DNA of 64,000 nucleotides, taken from contig NZ_JAIUHG010000002.1 in NCBI RefSeq assembly GCF_020164955.1, positions 124,001 to 188,000 of the forward strand. The letters run 5' to 3'. The stretch is from Mesorhizobium sp. CA8. Lineage in GTDB: Bacteria > Pseudomonadota > Alphaproteobacteria > Rhizobiales > Rhizobiaceae. The notes beneath the pieces are model-generated. The model ran no database searches, had not been told where the DNA came from, and saw only the letters and a program-made list of their open reading frames with translations. A program made the position numbers and the translations under genes. Each line of letters starts with the position of its first letter. Within the stretch, counting starts at the first letter, position 1. Of this stretch, positions 36,886-46,140 are shown in pieces.

Positions 36886-37479
36886 TCAGGACATCGTGTC
36901 CAGCTTGCGCTGCATCGCCGCAATCTGCGCCTTCAATTCCTGCAGATCGTCGGATTTCTCTTCCTTCTTCGGCGGCTCGGCCGGGGCCGCGGAATTGCCG
37001 CCGGCGGGCGGGAACGGCGTGAACATACGCATGGCGTTCTGGAACATCTCGACATTGCGGCGCGTCTGTTCCTCGAGCGCCTTGATCGGCGTCTTCATCA
37101 TGTCGATCGGTGTCTTGCCGAAGGCGCCTTTGAGCTGCTCGCGGAACCGCTCCTGCTCCTTGGAGAAGGCGATCATCGACTGTTCGAGGAAGCTCGGCAC
37201 GATCATCTGCATCTGATCGCCATAGAAGGAGATGAGCTGGCGCAGGAACGGGATCGGCAGCATGTTCTGCCCGTCCTTGTTCTCCAGCTCGAAGATGATC
37301 TGCGTCAGCACCGGATGGGTGATGTCGTCACCTGTCTTTGCGTCCTGGACCGTGAACTCCTCGCCCTTCTTGACCATCTCAGCCAAGTCCTCGAGCGTCA
37401 CATAGGTGCTCGTGCCGGTATTGTAGAGCCGGCGATTGGCATATTTCTTGATGACGATCGGGTCGTCTTTTGCGGCCAT
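36886..37479 (-). CDS. phaR: Polyhydroxyalkanoate synthesis repressor PhaR
   Basis: 197 residues. PHB/PHA accumulation regulator: the N-terminal DNA-binding domain (I-V-I-K-K-Y-A-N-R-R-L-Y-N-T) is followed by P-V-L-T-Q-I-I-F-E-L-E and a helical part ending in a coiled coil (residues 175-197). PhaR senses free polymer and represses phasin and its own gene. The Pro-rich linker at 155-170 is variable. Divergent from phaA; also called AniA in Sinorhizobium. Confidence 0.96.
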   Translation of the reverse strand: MAAKDDPIVIKKYANRRLYNTGTSTYVTLEDLAEMVKKGEEFTVQDAKTGDDITHPVLTQIIFELENKDGQNMLPIPFLRQLISFYGDQMQMIVPSFLEQSMIAFSKEQERFREQLKGAFGKTPIDMMKTPIKALEEQTRRNVEMFQNAMRMFTPFPPAGGNSAAPAEPPKKEEKSDDLQELKAQIAAMQRKLDTMS

Positions 37480-37784
37480 CCGTATCCTCCCCAGGACACC
37501 GGCACCTTTAGGAGTAAGCGGCCGGTAACGATTGCGCCCTTTATCGAGGATACGCGCAAAAGCGTCACAATTCCAAGCGGTTTGTGCACTGCGGCATCAT
37601 TTAATGCTGCATGGCCATGACAAAATCCGCCGCGCGGTCAACGGCATGTTACCGCAACCGGCGCGGGCGCTGCTTGCCGCGCATGGCGGCCATGCCCATT
37701 TCCGGTTTGACTCGGCTGCTTGAACCGGCAAGAAAGTCTCCAAGGATAGCCTAAAACACGACACCTCGAAGTCTGGAGAAGAAA
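37480..37784. other. Intergenic region, 305 bases, phaR/phaA divergent promoters
   Basis: It contains a TGC-rich stretch near 37585-37615 (CACTGCGGCATC ... ATGCTGCATGG), which could be a PhaR-type site since PhaR sites in related bacteria are rich in TGC/GCA words. That is weak. No other gene or repeat is seen. Confidence 0.4.
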
Positions 37785-38969
37785 ATGTCCGCTTCCAATT
37801 CCATCGTCGTCGCCAGTGCCGCCCGCACCGCGGTCGGATCCTTCAACGGCAGTTTCGCCGCCACGCCGGCACATGAGCTCGGCGCCGTCGTCATCAGGGA
37901 ATTGCTGGCGCGCGCGAAGGTCGAGGCGGCGGAAGTCGACGAGGTCATCCTCGGCCAGGTGCTGACCGCCGCGCAAGGCCAGAACCCGGCCCGTCAGGCC
38001 TCGATCAATGCCGGCCTGCCGAAGGAGACCACGGCCTGGGGCCTCAATCAGGTTTGCGGCTCGGGCCTGCGCGCCATCGCGCTCGGCATGCAGCAGATCG
38101 CCACCGGCGACGCCAAGGTCATCGTCGCCGGCGGCCAGGAATCGATGTCGCTGTCGCCGCATGCCGAGCACCTGCGCGCCGGCGTCAAGATGGGCGACTA
38201 CAAGATGATCGACACCATGATCAAGGACGGCCTGTGGGATGCCTTCAACGGCTACCACATGGGCAACACCGCCGAGAACGTCGCCCGCCAGTTCCAGATC
38301 ACCCGCGAAACCCAGGACGAGTTCGCGCTCGCCTCGCAGAACAAGGCGGAAGCCGCGCAGAAGGCCGGCAGGTTCAAGGACGAGATCGTCGCCTTCACGA
38401 TCAAGGGCAAGAAGGGCGACACCATCGTCGACCAGGACGAGTACATCCGCCATGGCGCGACGCTCGACGCCATGACCAAGCTGAAGCCCGCCTTCGACAA
38501 GGACGGCACGGTCACCGCCGCTAATGCTTCCGGCATCAATGACGGCGCCGCCGGCGCGCTGCTGATGACCGAGGCCGAGGCCGCTAGACGCGGCATCACC
38601 CCGCTGGTGCGCATCGCCTCCTGGGCGACCGCCGGCGTCGATCCGGCGATCATGGGCACGGGTCCGATCCCGGCTTCGAAGCGGGCGCTGGAAAAGGCCG
38701 GCTGGTCGGTCAAGGACCTCGATCTCGTCGAGGCCAACGAGGCCTTCGCCGCGCAGGCTTGCGCCGTCAACAAGGGCATGGGCTGGGATCCCTCGATCGT
38801 CAACGTCAATGGCGGCGCCATCGCCATCGGCCATCCGATCGGCGCCTCCGGTGCCCGCGTCTTCAACACGCTGATCTATGAGATGCGCCGCCGCACCGCC
38901 AAGAAGGGCCTCGCCACGCTGTGCATCGGCGGCGGCATGGGCGTCGCCATGTGCGTGGAAGCGCTCTGA
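37785..38969 (+). CDS. phaA: Acetyl-CoA acetyltransferase (beta-ketothiolase)
   Basis: 394 residues. Condenses two acetyl-CoA to acetoacetyl-CoA, the first step of PHB synthesis. Catalytic Cys near 89 (N-Q-V-C-G-S-G-L-R-A), the I-N-D-G-A-A-G-A-L block, His in G-G-A-I-A-I-G-H-P-I-G-A-S-G and the second Cys in C-I-G-G-G-M-G. Length is normal. phaB follows after 103 bases containing a word-repeat element; the two are probably one transcript. Confidence 0.97.
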   Translation: MSASNSIVVASAARTAVGSFNGSFAATPAHELGAVVIRELLARAKVEAAEVDEVILGQVLTAAQGQNPARQASINAGLPKETTAWGLNQVCGSGLRAIALGMQQIATGDAKVIVAGGQESMSLSPHAEHLRAGVKMGDYKMIDTMIKDGLWDAFNGYHMGNTAENVARQFQITRETQDEFALASQNKAEAAQKAGRFKDEIVAFTIKGKKGDTIVDQDEYIRHGATLDAMTKLKPAFDKDGTVTAANASGINDGAAGALLMTEAEAARRGITPLVRIASWATAGVDPAIMGTGPIPASKRALEKAGWSVKDLDLVEANEAFAAQACAVNKGMGWDPSIVNVNGGAIAIGHPIGASGARVFNTLIYEMRRRTAKKGLATLCIGGGMGVAMCVEAL

Positions 38970-38972
38970 GAA

Positions 38973-39059
38973 AAGCGTGAATGGTGAATGGGAAATGGTG
39001 AATGGCGGATAGGTTGACCGTCTCGACCATTCACCATTCACTATTGACCATTCACCAGG
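38973..39059. repeat. GAATGGTGAATGG-type word repeat in both orientations
   Basis: Units of GTGAATGG/GAAATGG/GTGAATGG (38977-39006) are followed by a short centre and units of the reverse complement (CCATTCACCATTCAC ... CCATTCACC, 39028-39057). This is the same architecture as the octamer array at 18494-18612 with a different word. It lies between phaA and phaB and could form a long hairpin in their mRNA. Confidence 0.85.
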
Positions 39060-39072
39060 GAGGAGGAACTTC

Positions 39073-39795
39073 ATGTCCAAAGTAGCAATCGTCACGGGCG
39101 GATCGCGCGGCATCGGCGCTGCGATATCGGTCGCCTTGAAGAACGCCGGCTATTCGGTCGCGGCCAACTATGCCGGCAATGACGAGGCGGCCCAGAAATT
39201 CAAGGCCGAGACCGGTATCCCGGTCTACAAATGGTCCGTCGCCGACTACGAGGCCTGCGCCGCCGGCATCAAGCAGGTCGAAGCCGATCTCGGTCCGGTC
39301 TCCGTGCTGGTCAACAATGCCGGCATCACCCGCGACGCCATGTTCCACAAGATGACGCCCGCGCACTGGAAGGAAGTGATCGACACCAACCTCTCCGGCG
39401 TCTTCAACATGACGCATCCTCTGTGGAGCGGCATGCGCGACCGCAAGTTCGGCCGCGTCATCACCATCTCCTCGATCAACGGCCAGAAGGGCCAGATGGG
39501 CCAGGTCAATTATTCGGCCTCGAAAGCTGGCGACATCGGCTTCACGAAGGCGCTAGCTCAAGAGGGGGCTCGCGCCGGCATCACCATCAATGTCGTCTGC
39601 CCCGGCTACATCGCCACCGACATGGTCATGGCCGTGCCGGAAAAAGTGCGGGAGTCGATCATCGCTCAAATCCCAGTCGGCCGCCTCGGCGAGCCGGAAG
39701 AGATCGCGCGCTGCGTCGTCTTCCTGGCGTCCGACGAGGCCGGCTTCATCACCGGCTCGACGATTACCGCCAATGGCGGCCAGTATTTCGTCTGA
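39073..39795 (+). CDS. phaB: Acetoacetyl-CoA reductase
   Basis: 240 residues. NADPH-dependent reduction of acetoacetyl-CoA to (R)-3-hydroxybutyryl-CoA for PHB. SDR fold: T-G-G-S-R-G-I-G at 9-16, N-N-A-G-I-T-R-D, catalytic Ser in I-S-S-I-N-G-Q-K-G-Q and the Y-S-A-S-K-A Tyr/Lys pair. GGAGGAG lies just before the ATG. No PHA synthase gene is in the window. Confidence 0.97.
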   Translation: MSKVAIVTGGSRGIGAAISVALKNAGYSVAANYAGNDEAAQKFKAETGIPVYKWSVADYEACAAGIKQVEADLGPVSVLVNNAGITRDAMFHKMTPAHWKEVIDTNLSGVFNMTHPLWSGMRDRKFGRVITISSINGQKGQMGQVNYSASKAGDIGFTKALAQEGARAGITINVVCPGYIATDMVMAVPEKVRESIIAQIPVGRLGEPEEIARCVVFLASDEAGFITGSTITANGGQYFV

Positions 39796-39830
39796 CACTC
39801 CGGTACTTCGCCCGACACCCCATTGTCGCC

Positions 39831-39861
39831 AAGGCGGCTCCTGCACCGGAGCCGCCTTTTC
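39831..39861 (+). terminator. Rho-independent terminator after phaB
   Basis: AAGGCGGCTC, an 8-base loop and GAGCCGCCTT form a perfect 10-bp stem followed by TTCT, 36 bases after the phaB stop. Confidence 0.85.
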
Positions 39862-40513
39862 TGTCCTTCGGCAAGGCCGGCGCGACACCTTGCCTCAATT
39901 CGGCACGCAAAAGTTAACGGCCGAGATCAGCTCTGTGCACAACCCCTCTGACAAGCTGTGAATCCTCGGTGGGCAAGCTGTGGATAACACCATATCTAGC
40001 GGTGAACAAACCGGGAAAGTTTGTGCATCTCTGATTCGTCGCCGATTCGTTCTGGCTTTGACCGAAAAGTTAATTGCAAAGACCGAAAACCTCACCCAGA
40101 TCATGAAAAGCCGTTAAGAAAGATCAACAATTTCATAATTTTGGCGGCGCCCTCGAGTCCACCGCGACCATTCGCCGGCAAAGGTTAATGACGGCATGGC
40201 TTCAGCGGAGGCCACGCATGAATTGGGCCAATCTCCCGATTCAGCATGTGGTGAGACTCATCGTCAAAAAATCCACATGTAGCCGTGAACAAAACCTGAA
40301 TCAGAGTGCGTCACCGATTCGTCGCTGATTCGTTCCAGACTCGTTCCAGCTATTAACGGCAGCCGGTTTTGACCGGCTCGTCCACTCCTGTCAGCTCCCA
40401 AAAAGAACATTCCGCTTTCGCTCGGCGCCCTAAATCCCTATGTGTCGGCTGTCACACGCGGCGGCGCCCGCCGCGCCTCCGACCAAAAGCGGCAGAAACA
40501 CTATTCCGAGCCG
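39862..40513. other. Intergenic region of about 650 bases with lower GC, one DnaA box and repeats
   Basis: A perfect DnaA-box match (TGTGGATAA, 39979-39987, minus sense TTATCCACA) is accompanied by near matches (TGTGCACAA, GTGAACAAA). The segment GATTCGTCGCCGATTCGTTC (40033-40052) recurs with one change at 40315-40334, and GTTAA words are frequent. It may be a regulatory or protein-binding region of the helicase gene; an origin of replication is not supported by gene context. No small gene was found. Confidence 0.5.
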
Positions 40514-43500
40514 ATGAACATCCAGCCGAAACGCTCCCAGCCGCTGATCCTTTCGGGCCGCGACGTGACGGCCGTGTTGGGTCCCACCAATACCGGCAAG
40601 ACCCATCTCGCCATCGAGCGCATGGTCGCGCATGGGACCGGCATCATCGGCCTGCCGCTGAGGCTGCTCGCCCGCGAGGTCTATGCGCGCGTCTGCGAAA
40701 AGGTCGGTGCCCACAAGGTGGCGCTGATCACCGGCGAGGAGAAGATCGTGCCTGCCGGCGCGAAATATTCGGTCTGCACCGTCGAGGCGATGCCGCGCGA
40801 GACCGACGCCGCCTTCGTCGCCATCGACGAGGTGCAGCTCGCCGGCGATCTCGAGCGCGGCCATATCTTCACCGACCGCATCCTGCATCTGCGCGGCCGC
40901 CAGGAGACGCTGCTCCTGGGCGCCGCCACCATGCACGGCATCCTGCAGAAACTGCTGAAGGGTGTATCCGTGGTGACGCGGCCGCGGCTTTCGCATCTCG
41001 CCTATGCCGGCTCGAAGAAGCTCACCCGGTTGCCACGGCGAACCGCGATCGTCGCCTTCTCGGCCGACGAAGTCTATGCGATCGCCGAGCTGATCCGCCG
41101 CCAGCAGGGGGGTGCTGCCGTCGTGCTCGGCGCGCTCTCGCCGCGCACCCGCAACGCGCAGGTCGAGATCTTCCAGTCCGGCGACGTCGACTATCTCGTC
41201 GCCACCGACGCCATCGGCATGGGGCTGAACCTCGACCTCGAGCACGTCGCTTTCGCCCAGAACCGCAAGTTCGATGGCTATCAATACCGCAACCTGACCG
41301 CCGCCGAGCTCGGCCAGATCGCCGGCCGCGCCGGCCGCCATCTGCGCGACGGCACGTTCGGCGTCACCGGCCAGGTCGATCCGTTCGACGAGGACCTGGT
41401 CAAAAAGATCGAGGCGCATGATTTCGACCCGGTGAAGGTGCTGCAATGGCGCACCGCCGATTTCGACTTTTCCAGCCTGGATGCGCTGAAGCGCTCGACC
41501 GAGTCCAATGCGCCGGTCGAAGGCTTGACCCGTGCGTTGCCGGCGGTGGATGCCCAGGCCCTGGAGCACCTGTCGCGCGATGGCGACATCCGCGCTTTGG
41601 CCACCGGCAAGGAGCGCGTGGCGCTGCTTTGGGAAGCCTGCGCGCTTCCCGACTACCGCAAGATCGCACCGGCGCAGCATGCCGACCTCATCGCCTCCAT
41701 CTATATGGACCTTGCGCGGCATGGCCATGTCGATGAGAATTACATGGCCGAGCAGGTGCGGCGCGCCGACACGACCGACGGCGATATCGACACGCTGTCG
41801 CACAGGATCGCCCAGATCCGCACCTGGACTTTCGTTTCCAACCGGCCGGGCTGGCTGGCCGATCAGCTACACTGGCAGGAAAAGACGCGCGAAATCGAAG
41901 ACAGATTGTCGGATGCGCTGCATGAGCGGTTGACGAAACGCTTCGTAGACCGCAGGACTTCCGTCCTCATGCGGCGCCTTAGAGAAAATACCATGCCTGA
42001 AGCCGAAATCAGCCCTACCGGAACCGTCCTCGTCGAAGGTCATCATGTCGGCGAGCTGCAAGGGTTCCGCTTCACCGCCGACCAGAGCGCCGGCGGCGAG
42101 GACGCCAAGGCGGTGCGCACCGCCGCCCAGAAGGCGCTCGCGGCCGAGTTCGACGCGCGCGCCGAACGCTTTGCCGCCTGCGCCAATGGCGACCTGGCGC
42201 TCGGCTCCGACGGCGTGTTGCGCTGGATCGGCGCGCCGATCGGCACGCTGGTCGCCGGCGACGAGGCGCTGAAGCCGCGCCTGGTCCTGCTCGCCGACGA
42301 GCAGCTGACCGGCCCTGCCCGTGACAAGGTCGCGGCGCGCGCCGAGCGTTTCGTCAATTTCCAGATCGAGTCGCTTTTGAAGCCGCTGGTCGACTTGAAG
42401 AACGCCGACCAGATCACCGGCATCGCGCGCGGCATCGCCTTCCAGCTGGTCGAGCATTTCGGCCTGATCAATCGCCGCGACATCGCGGAAGAGATGAAGT
42501 CGCTCGACCAGGAAGGCCGTGCCGCATTGCGCCGCCTCGGCGTGCGCTTCGGCGCCTACCATGTCTTCGTGCCGGCGCTGATCAAGCCGGCGCCGGCGGG
42601 ACTGGTGACGCTGCTCTGGGCGCTCAAGAACGACGGCAAGGACAAGCCGGGCTTCGGCGACGTGGTGCATGCGCTGGCCTCCGGCCGCACCTCTGTGGTC
42701 ATCGACCCGGCCTTCGACAAGACCTTCTACAAGCTCGCCGGCTACCGCAATCTCGGCCGCCGCGCCGTACGCGTCGATATCCTCGAGCGGCTTGCCGACC
42801 TCATCCGCCCGGCGACCAATTGGAAGCCCGGCCTCGGCCAGCGTCCGGACGGCGCCTATGACGGTCACTCCTTCATGGTGACGCCGCCGATGATGTCGAT
42901 CCTCGGCGCCACGGCCGACGACATGGAGGAGATCCTGAAAGGTCTCGGCTATCGCTCGGAGGCCAAGCCGGCCGCCGAGGTGAAGGCGAAGCTCGACGCG
43001 CTGGACGCCGCCGCCCGCGAAGCGGCCGCGGCCAAGCTCGCCGCGGAAGAAGCGACGCGCGCTGCGCAGGCGACGGAGGCGCAAGCCGCGGCAACTGATA
43101 CGGCCGCGGAGGCAACGGTCGAGGGCTCGGAGCCGGCTGCCGCCGAAGCTCCGGCTGAAGCCACCGCGGAAGTGGCAGCGGAATCTTTCGCGGGACAGCC
43201 GGCAGAAGTTCCGGCCGAGGTTACGGAAGAGGCTCCCGCGGTGGAAGACATCGCAACGGTGGACATTACGGCAGCGCCCGAAAGCGCCGACGCCCTTACC
43301 TCCCCCTCGATGGGGGAGGTCGCGGCGCGAAGCGACGCGGGTGGGGGTGATAGCGCCGACCTTCCCCAGGAGGGCGAGGATAGTGCCGGCGAGGCGCCAG
43401 CCGAAGCTGAGGAACCAAAACCTGTGCTCCTGTGGCGTCAGGCGCGTTTCGACCATCAGCGTCCGCGTCACCGTCATGACAACCGCCGTGACCATCGTCC

Positions 43501-43879
43501 GCGCGGTGGCCAGCCCGCACGCGAGGCAGGCGCCGGAGGCGGCCAGCCCGGTGACAAGCCGGCGCATGAGGATCGCGACGGCGCCGGCAAGCCGCGCTTC
43601 GACCGCTCGAAGTTCAAGCCGAGGCCGGATGCAGGCGACCGGCGCGAAGGCAGGCCGCAAGGCGAGCGCCCGGATCGCCACGAGGGAGGCCGCCGTGAGG
43701 GCCGGCCCGACTGGAAGGGCAACAGGCAGGGCGGCAAGGGTAACGCTCAGAGCGGTAGCAACGCTTCTGGCGGGAAGCCGGCCTTCCAGGGCAAGCCGCG
43801 CGAGGAGCGCCCGCAGCGCTTCGATCCGGATTCGCCCTTCGCCAAGCTCGCCGCCTTGCGCGACCAGCTGAAGAAATAG
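40514..43879 (+). CDS. Suv3/MgpS-type DEAD-box-like RNA helicase
   Basis: 1121 residues from ATG 40514 (GTG 40442 would add 24). Superfamily 2 helicase related to mitochondrial Suv3: G-P-T-N-T-G-K-T-H (motif I), I-D-E-V-Q-L (motif II), G-A-A-T-M (motif III), A-T-D-A-I-G-M-G-L-N (motif V) and Q-I-A-G-R-A-G-R (motif VI), all in the first 310 residues. Then follow a helical C-domain, an Ala/Glu-rich region (about 840-950) and a very basic Arg/Gly/Asp tail (about 985-1095), likely RNA-binding. About 20 residues near 930-950 are encoded by an intergenic-type repeat. Role probably RNA processing or degradation. Confidence 0.9.
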   Translation: MNIQPKRSQPLILSGRDVTAVLGPTNTGKTHLAIERMVAHGTGIIGLPLRLLAREVYARVCEKVGAHKVALITGEEKIVPAGAKYSVCTVEAMPRETDAAFVAIDEVQLAGDLERGHIFTDRILHLRGRQETLLLGAATMHGILQKLLKGVSVVTRPRLSHLAYAGSKKLTRLPRRTAIVAFSADEVYAIAELIRRQQGGAAVVLGALSPRTRNAQVEIFQSGDVDYLVATDAIGMGLNLDLEHVAFAQNRKFDGYQYRNLTAAELGQIAGRAGRHLRDGTFGVTGQVDPFDEDLVKKIEAHDFDPVKVLQWRTADFDFSSLDALKRSTESNAPVEGLTRALPAVDAQALEHLSRDGDIRALATGKERVALLWEACALPDYRKIAPAQHADLIASIYMDLARHGHVDENYMAEQVRRADTTDGDIDTLSHRIAQIRTWTFVSNRPGWLADQLHWQEKTREIEDRLSDALHERLTKRFVDRRTSVLMRRLRENTMPEAEISPTGTVLVEGHHVGELQGFRFTADQSAGGEDAKAVRTAAQKALAAEFDARAERFAACANGDLALGSDGVLRWIGAPIGTLVAGDEALKPRLVLLADEQLTGPARDKVAARAERFVNFQIESLLKPLVDLKNADQITGIARGIAFQLVEHFGLINRRDIAEEMKSLDQEGRAALRRLGVRFGAYHVFVPALIKPAPAGLVTLLWALKNDGKDKPGFGDVVHALASGRTSVVIDPAFDKTFYKLAGYRNLGRRAVRVDILERLADLIRPATNWKPGLGQRPDGAYDGHSFMVTPPMMSILGATADDMEEILKGLGYRSEAKPAAEVKAKLDALDAAAREAAAAKLAAEEATRAAQATEAQAAATDTAAEATVEGSEPAAAEAPAEATAEVAAESFAGQPAEVPAEVTEEAPAVEDIATVDITAAPESADALTSPSMGEVAARSDAGGGDSADLPQEGEDSAGEAPAEAEEPKPVLLWRQARFDHQRPRHRHDNRRDHRPRGGQPAREAGAGGGQPGDKPAHEDRDGAGKPRFDRSKFKPRPDAGDRREGRPQGERPDRHEGGRREGRPDWKGNRQGGKGNAQSGSNASGGKPAFQGKPREERPQRFDPDSPFAKLAALRDQLKK
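43297..43361. repeat. Intergenic-type repeat read in frame inside the helicase gene
   Basis: CTTACCTCCCCCTCGATGGG, GGGAGGTCGCGGCGCGAAGC and GACGCGGGTGGGGGTGA match the look of rhizobial dispersed elements, and the left part resembles the CTCCCCCTCT blocks at 56137-56297. Here it is translated as T-S-P-S-M-G-E-V-A-A-R-S-D-A-G-G-G-D inside the Ala/Glu-rich linker. Confidence 0.65.
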
Positions 43880-43883
43880 GTTC

Positions 43884-44013
43884 GAGCATGATCCCAAAAA
43901 GTGGGAACCGGTTTTCGGGCAAGATCATGCTCCAACAAAAAGACAGCATGATCCCGAACCGAGCGACCGCATCAGCGAAAAGTGGGAACCGGTTTTCGGA
44001 TAAGATCATGCTC
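43884..44013. repeat. Two tandem palindromic repeat units
   Basis: Unit 1 (43884-43932) and unit 2 (43945-44013) share AGCATGATCCC, AAAGTGGGAACCGGTTTTCGG and GATCATGCTCCAACAA. Unit 2 has about 20 extra bases in the left half. Each unit can fold into a hairpin. They lie between the helicase and the S4 protein gene. Confidence 0.9.
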
Positions 44014-44030
44014 CAACAAAGCTAGCCGCG

Positions 44031-44417
44031 ATGGTTGGAGAAGGCCGCCAGCGCATCGACAAATGGCTGTTCTTCTCGCGCGCGGTGAAGTCGCGCTCCC
44101 TGGCGGCGAAGGTCGTCGTCGCCGGACGCGTGCGGATCAATCGCGACAAAGCAGCGCAGGCCTCGGATCTGGTCAAACCCGGCGACGTGCTCACCATCAC
44201 GCTCGAGGGCCGTATCCTGGTCTGGAAGGTGGTGAATTGCGGCACGCGACGCGGCCCGGCCGACGAAGCGCGGCTGCTTTACGAGGACATGTCGCCGGCG
44301 CCGACACCCAAGGGCGAGGCAGTTCCGGACGCCATTCCGGCGCTGCGCGAGGCCGGTAGCGGCCGCCCGACCAAACGCGAGCGCCGGCAGACCGACCGTC
44401 TGCTCGGCGATGATTGA
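44031..44417 (+). CDS. RNA-binding S4 domain protein (HslR-like)
   Basis: 128 residues. The S4 domain at about 6-65 (R-I-D-K-W-L-F-F-S-R-A-V-K-S-R-S-L-A, then G-R-V-R-I-N-R) is the HslR/Hsp15 type, which binds stalled 50S subunits with nascent peptide. The C-terminal half is longer and basic (K-R-E-R-R-Q-T-D-R). It starts 17 bases after the palindromic repeats. Precedes fdxA by 205 bases. Confidence 0.92.
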   Translation: MVGEGRQRIDKWLFFSRAVKSRSLAAKVVVAGRVRINRDKAAQASDLVKPGDVLTITLEGRILVWKVVNCGTRRGPADEARLLYEDMSPAPTPKGEAVPDAIPALREAGSGRPTKRERRQTDRLLGDD

Positions 44418-44622
44418 GACATGATCGGCCCGGGTGGCGCGGCCGGAGCAATTCCAGAAAAAACGCGCAAGGGTCAGGCTGGGTGCCCTCGATGTGCCAT
44501 TCCGGCCGGAATTCCATTCCGGACCGCCCGGCTCCGCCGGCAATCCCTGCCCTTGCATGCGGCGGGCAAAGGCGTTACCTCAGCCAAAAAGCCCAACAAA
44601 ATGGGACGTTCCGGAGCCTGCA

Positions 44623-44961
44623 ATGACCTATGTCGTGACCGACAATTGCATCAAATGCAAATATATGGACTGCATCGAGGTCTGTCCGGTCGACTGTTTC
44701 TACGAGGGCGAGAACATGCTCGTCATCCATCCCGACGAGTGCATCGACTGCGGCGTGTGCGAGCCCGAATGCCCGGCCGACGCGATCAAGCCGGACACCG
44801 AGGGTGGTCTCGACAAATGGTTGCAGATCAACTCGGAATACGCCGAGAAATGGCCCAACATCACCGCCAAGAAAGAGCCGCCGGCCGACGCCAAGACCTT
44901 TGACGGCGAGACCGGAAAGTTCGAAAAGTATTTTTCGGCGGAGCCCGGCGAAGGCGATTGA
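44623..44961 (+). CDS. fdxA: 7Fe ferredoxin FdxA
   Basis: 112 residues from ATG 44623. Cys 9, 17 and 50 with Cys 21 and 40, 43, 46 supply a 3Fe-4S and a 4Fe-4S cluster (C-x7-C-x3-C-P and C-x2-C-x2-C-x3-C-P), plus extra Cys 12 and 25. The C-terminal extension ([15 protein letters not shown]) is typical of the FdxA/Azotobacter FdI group. Cytosolic electron carrier. S4 gene, fdxA and carD in this order are common in Rhizobiales. Confidence 0.96.
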   Translation: MTYVVTDNCIKCKYMDCIEVCPVDCFYEGENMLVIHPDECIDCGVCEPECPADAIKPDTEGGLDKWLQINSEYAEKWPNITAKKEPPADAKTFDGETGKFEKYFSAEPGEGD

Positions 44962-45335
44962 TATAGCGGCCAGCAACACCGGCATGACGCGACGTGACGG
45001 GACCGATACAATTGCTGCCTTGACAGGCAGCGCTGCCGCTTGCCGTTAGCGAATGCAGCAAAACCTTGATTCTTCCGACTTTTTGTGTTATATCAACCAA
45101 ACATGCCGGTGACACAACGTCGATTTATGGCGCTAACGCCCCAAATCACTGAAAGGTGAGCTTTTAGATCCGGACCAGAGCGATCTGGGGCAGGCGGTCG
45201 CATTCGTGCGATATGCCGGTCCCTGCTTTTCCGGTGGGTTCATCCCTGTTGCGCGGCTATTGGTCGGCTATCGCCGGCCCCATGGGTTTCGAGTCGGCAT
45301 GATGCCGGCTGCACAACTAAGGAGTTCAGGGCGTA
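44962..45335. other. Intergenic region, 374 bases, carD leader
   Basis: It holds a good promoter at 45066-45094 and then a leader of about 240 bases before carD. No conserved riboswitch or small gene was recognised in it. Confidence 0.5.
45066..45094 (+). promoter_or_regulatory. Sigma-70-type promoter for carD
   Basis: TTGATT (45066-45071), a 17-base spacer and TATATC (45089-45094). The start site would leave a leader of about 235 bases. Confidence 0.55.
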
Positions 45336-45917
45336 ATGGCAACGATCACCCCGCAGAAGAAGTCCAACGCGGCCCGCCACGGGTTCAAGACCGGCGAATT
45401 CATCGTCTATCCGGCGCATGGCGTCGGTCAGATCGTGGCGATCGACGAGCAGGAAGTTGCGGGTCACAAGCTGGAACTGTTCGTCATCGATTTCCAGAAG
45501 GACAAGATGCGTCTGAAGGTGCCGGTCGCCAAGGCGACCTCGATCGGCATGCGCAAGCTGTCGGAAGAGGACTATGTCGACCGCGCGCTCAAGGTCGTGC
45601 AGGGTCGCGCCCGCATCAAGCGCACCATGTGGTCGCGCCGCGCCCAGGAATATGATGCCAAGATCAACTCCGGCGACCTGATCTCGATCTCGGAAGTGGT
45701 GCGCGACCTCTATCGCGCCGACAACCAGCCCGAGCAGTCCTATTCCGAGCGTCAGCTCTACGAAGCCGCGCTCGACCGCATGGCCCGCGAGATCGCCGCG
45801 GTGAACCGCATGTCGGAGACCGAGGCGGTGCGCCTCATCGAGGTCAACCTCAACAAGGGCCCGAAGCGCGGGGCCAAGGCCGACAACGAGGAAGCCGAGC
45901 AGGAAGAAGCTGCCTGA
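45336..45917 (+). CDS. CarD family transcriptional regulator
   Basis: 193 residues. The N-terminal RNA-polymerase-interacting domain (about 16-75; F-I-V-Y-P-A-H-G-V-G-Q-I-V-A-I) is followed by the helical DNA-binding domain (Y-S-E-R-Q-L-Y-E-A-A-L-D-R-M). CarD stabilises open promoter complexes, particularly at rRNA and growth-related genes. The Lys/Glu-rich tail (175-193) is longer than in mycobacterial CarD. GGAG lies before the ATG. Stand-alone gene. Confidence 0.96.
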   Translation: MATITPQKKSNAARHGFKTGEFIVYPAHGVGQIVAIDEQEVAGHKLELFVIDFQKDKMRLKVPVAKATSIGMRKLSEEDYVDRALKVVQGRARIKRTMWSRRAQEYDAKINSGDLISISEVVRDLYRADNQPEQSYSERQLYEAALDRMAREIAAVNRMSETEAVRLIEVNLNKGPKRGAKADNEEAEQEEAA

Positions 45918-46140
45918 GCCTTTTCGCTTTTGAGTGTCCGGAGCACTGTTAGAAGTCAGCGCCGCCCCTCATGCGCCTGCCGGCACTTTCTCCCCCACAG
46001 TGACGGGAAGAAGGGAGATGCTGCAGCCTCGGCGCTCATTCTGCACGTCGAGAGTTGGCAAAATCATTGGTGACGGCGTTTTTCTCCCCGTCACTATACG
46101 GCGAGAAAGGCCCGGCAGGGCAATGAGGGGCAGTGCAAAT

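Noticed and set aside
37638..39113. 491-codon open frame antisense to phaA
   Set aside because: It is a shadow of the thiolase gene with no recognisable domain.
39862..40513. Chromosomal replication origin
   Set aside because: One exact DnaA box and AT-richer words are not enough, and none of the genes that usually flank the rhizobial origin (hemE, mnmE, parAB, dnaA) are present.
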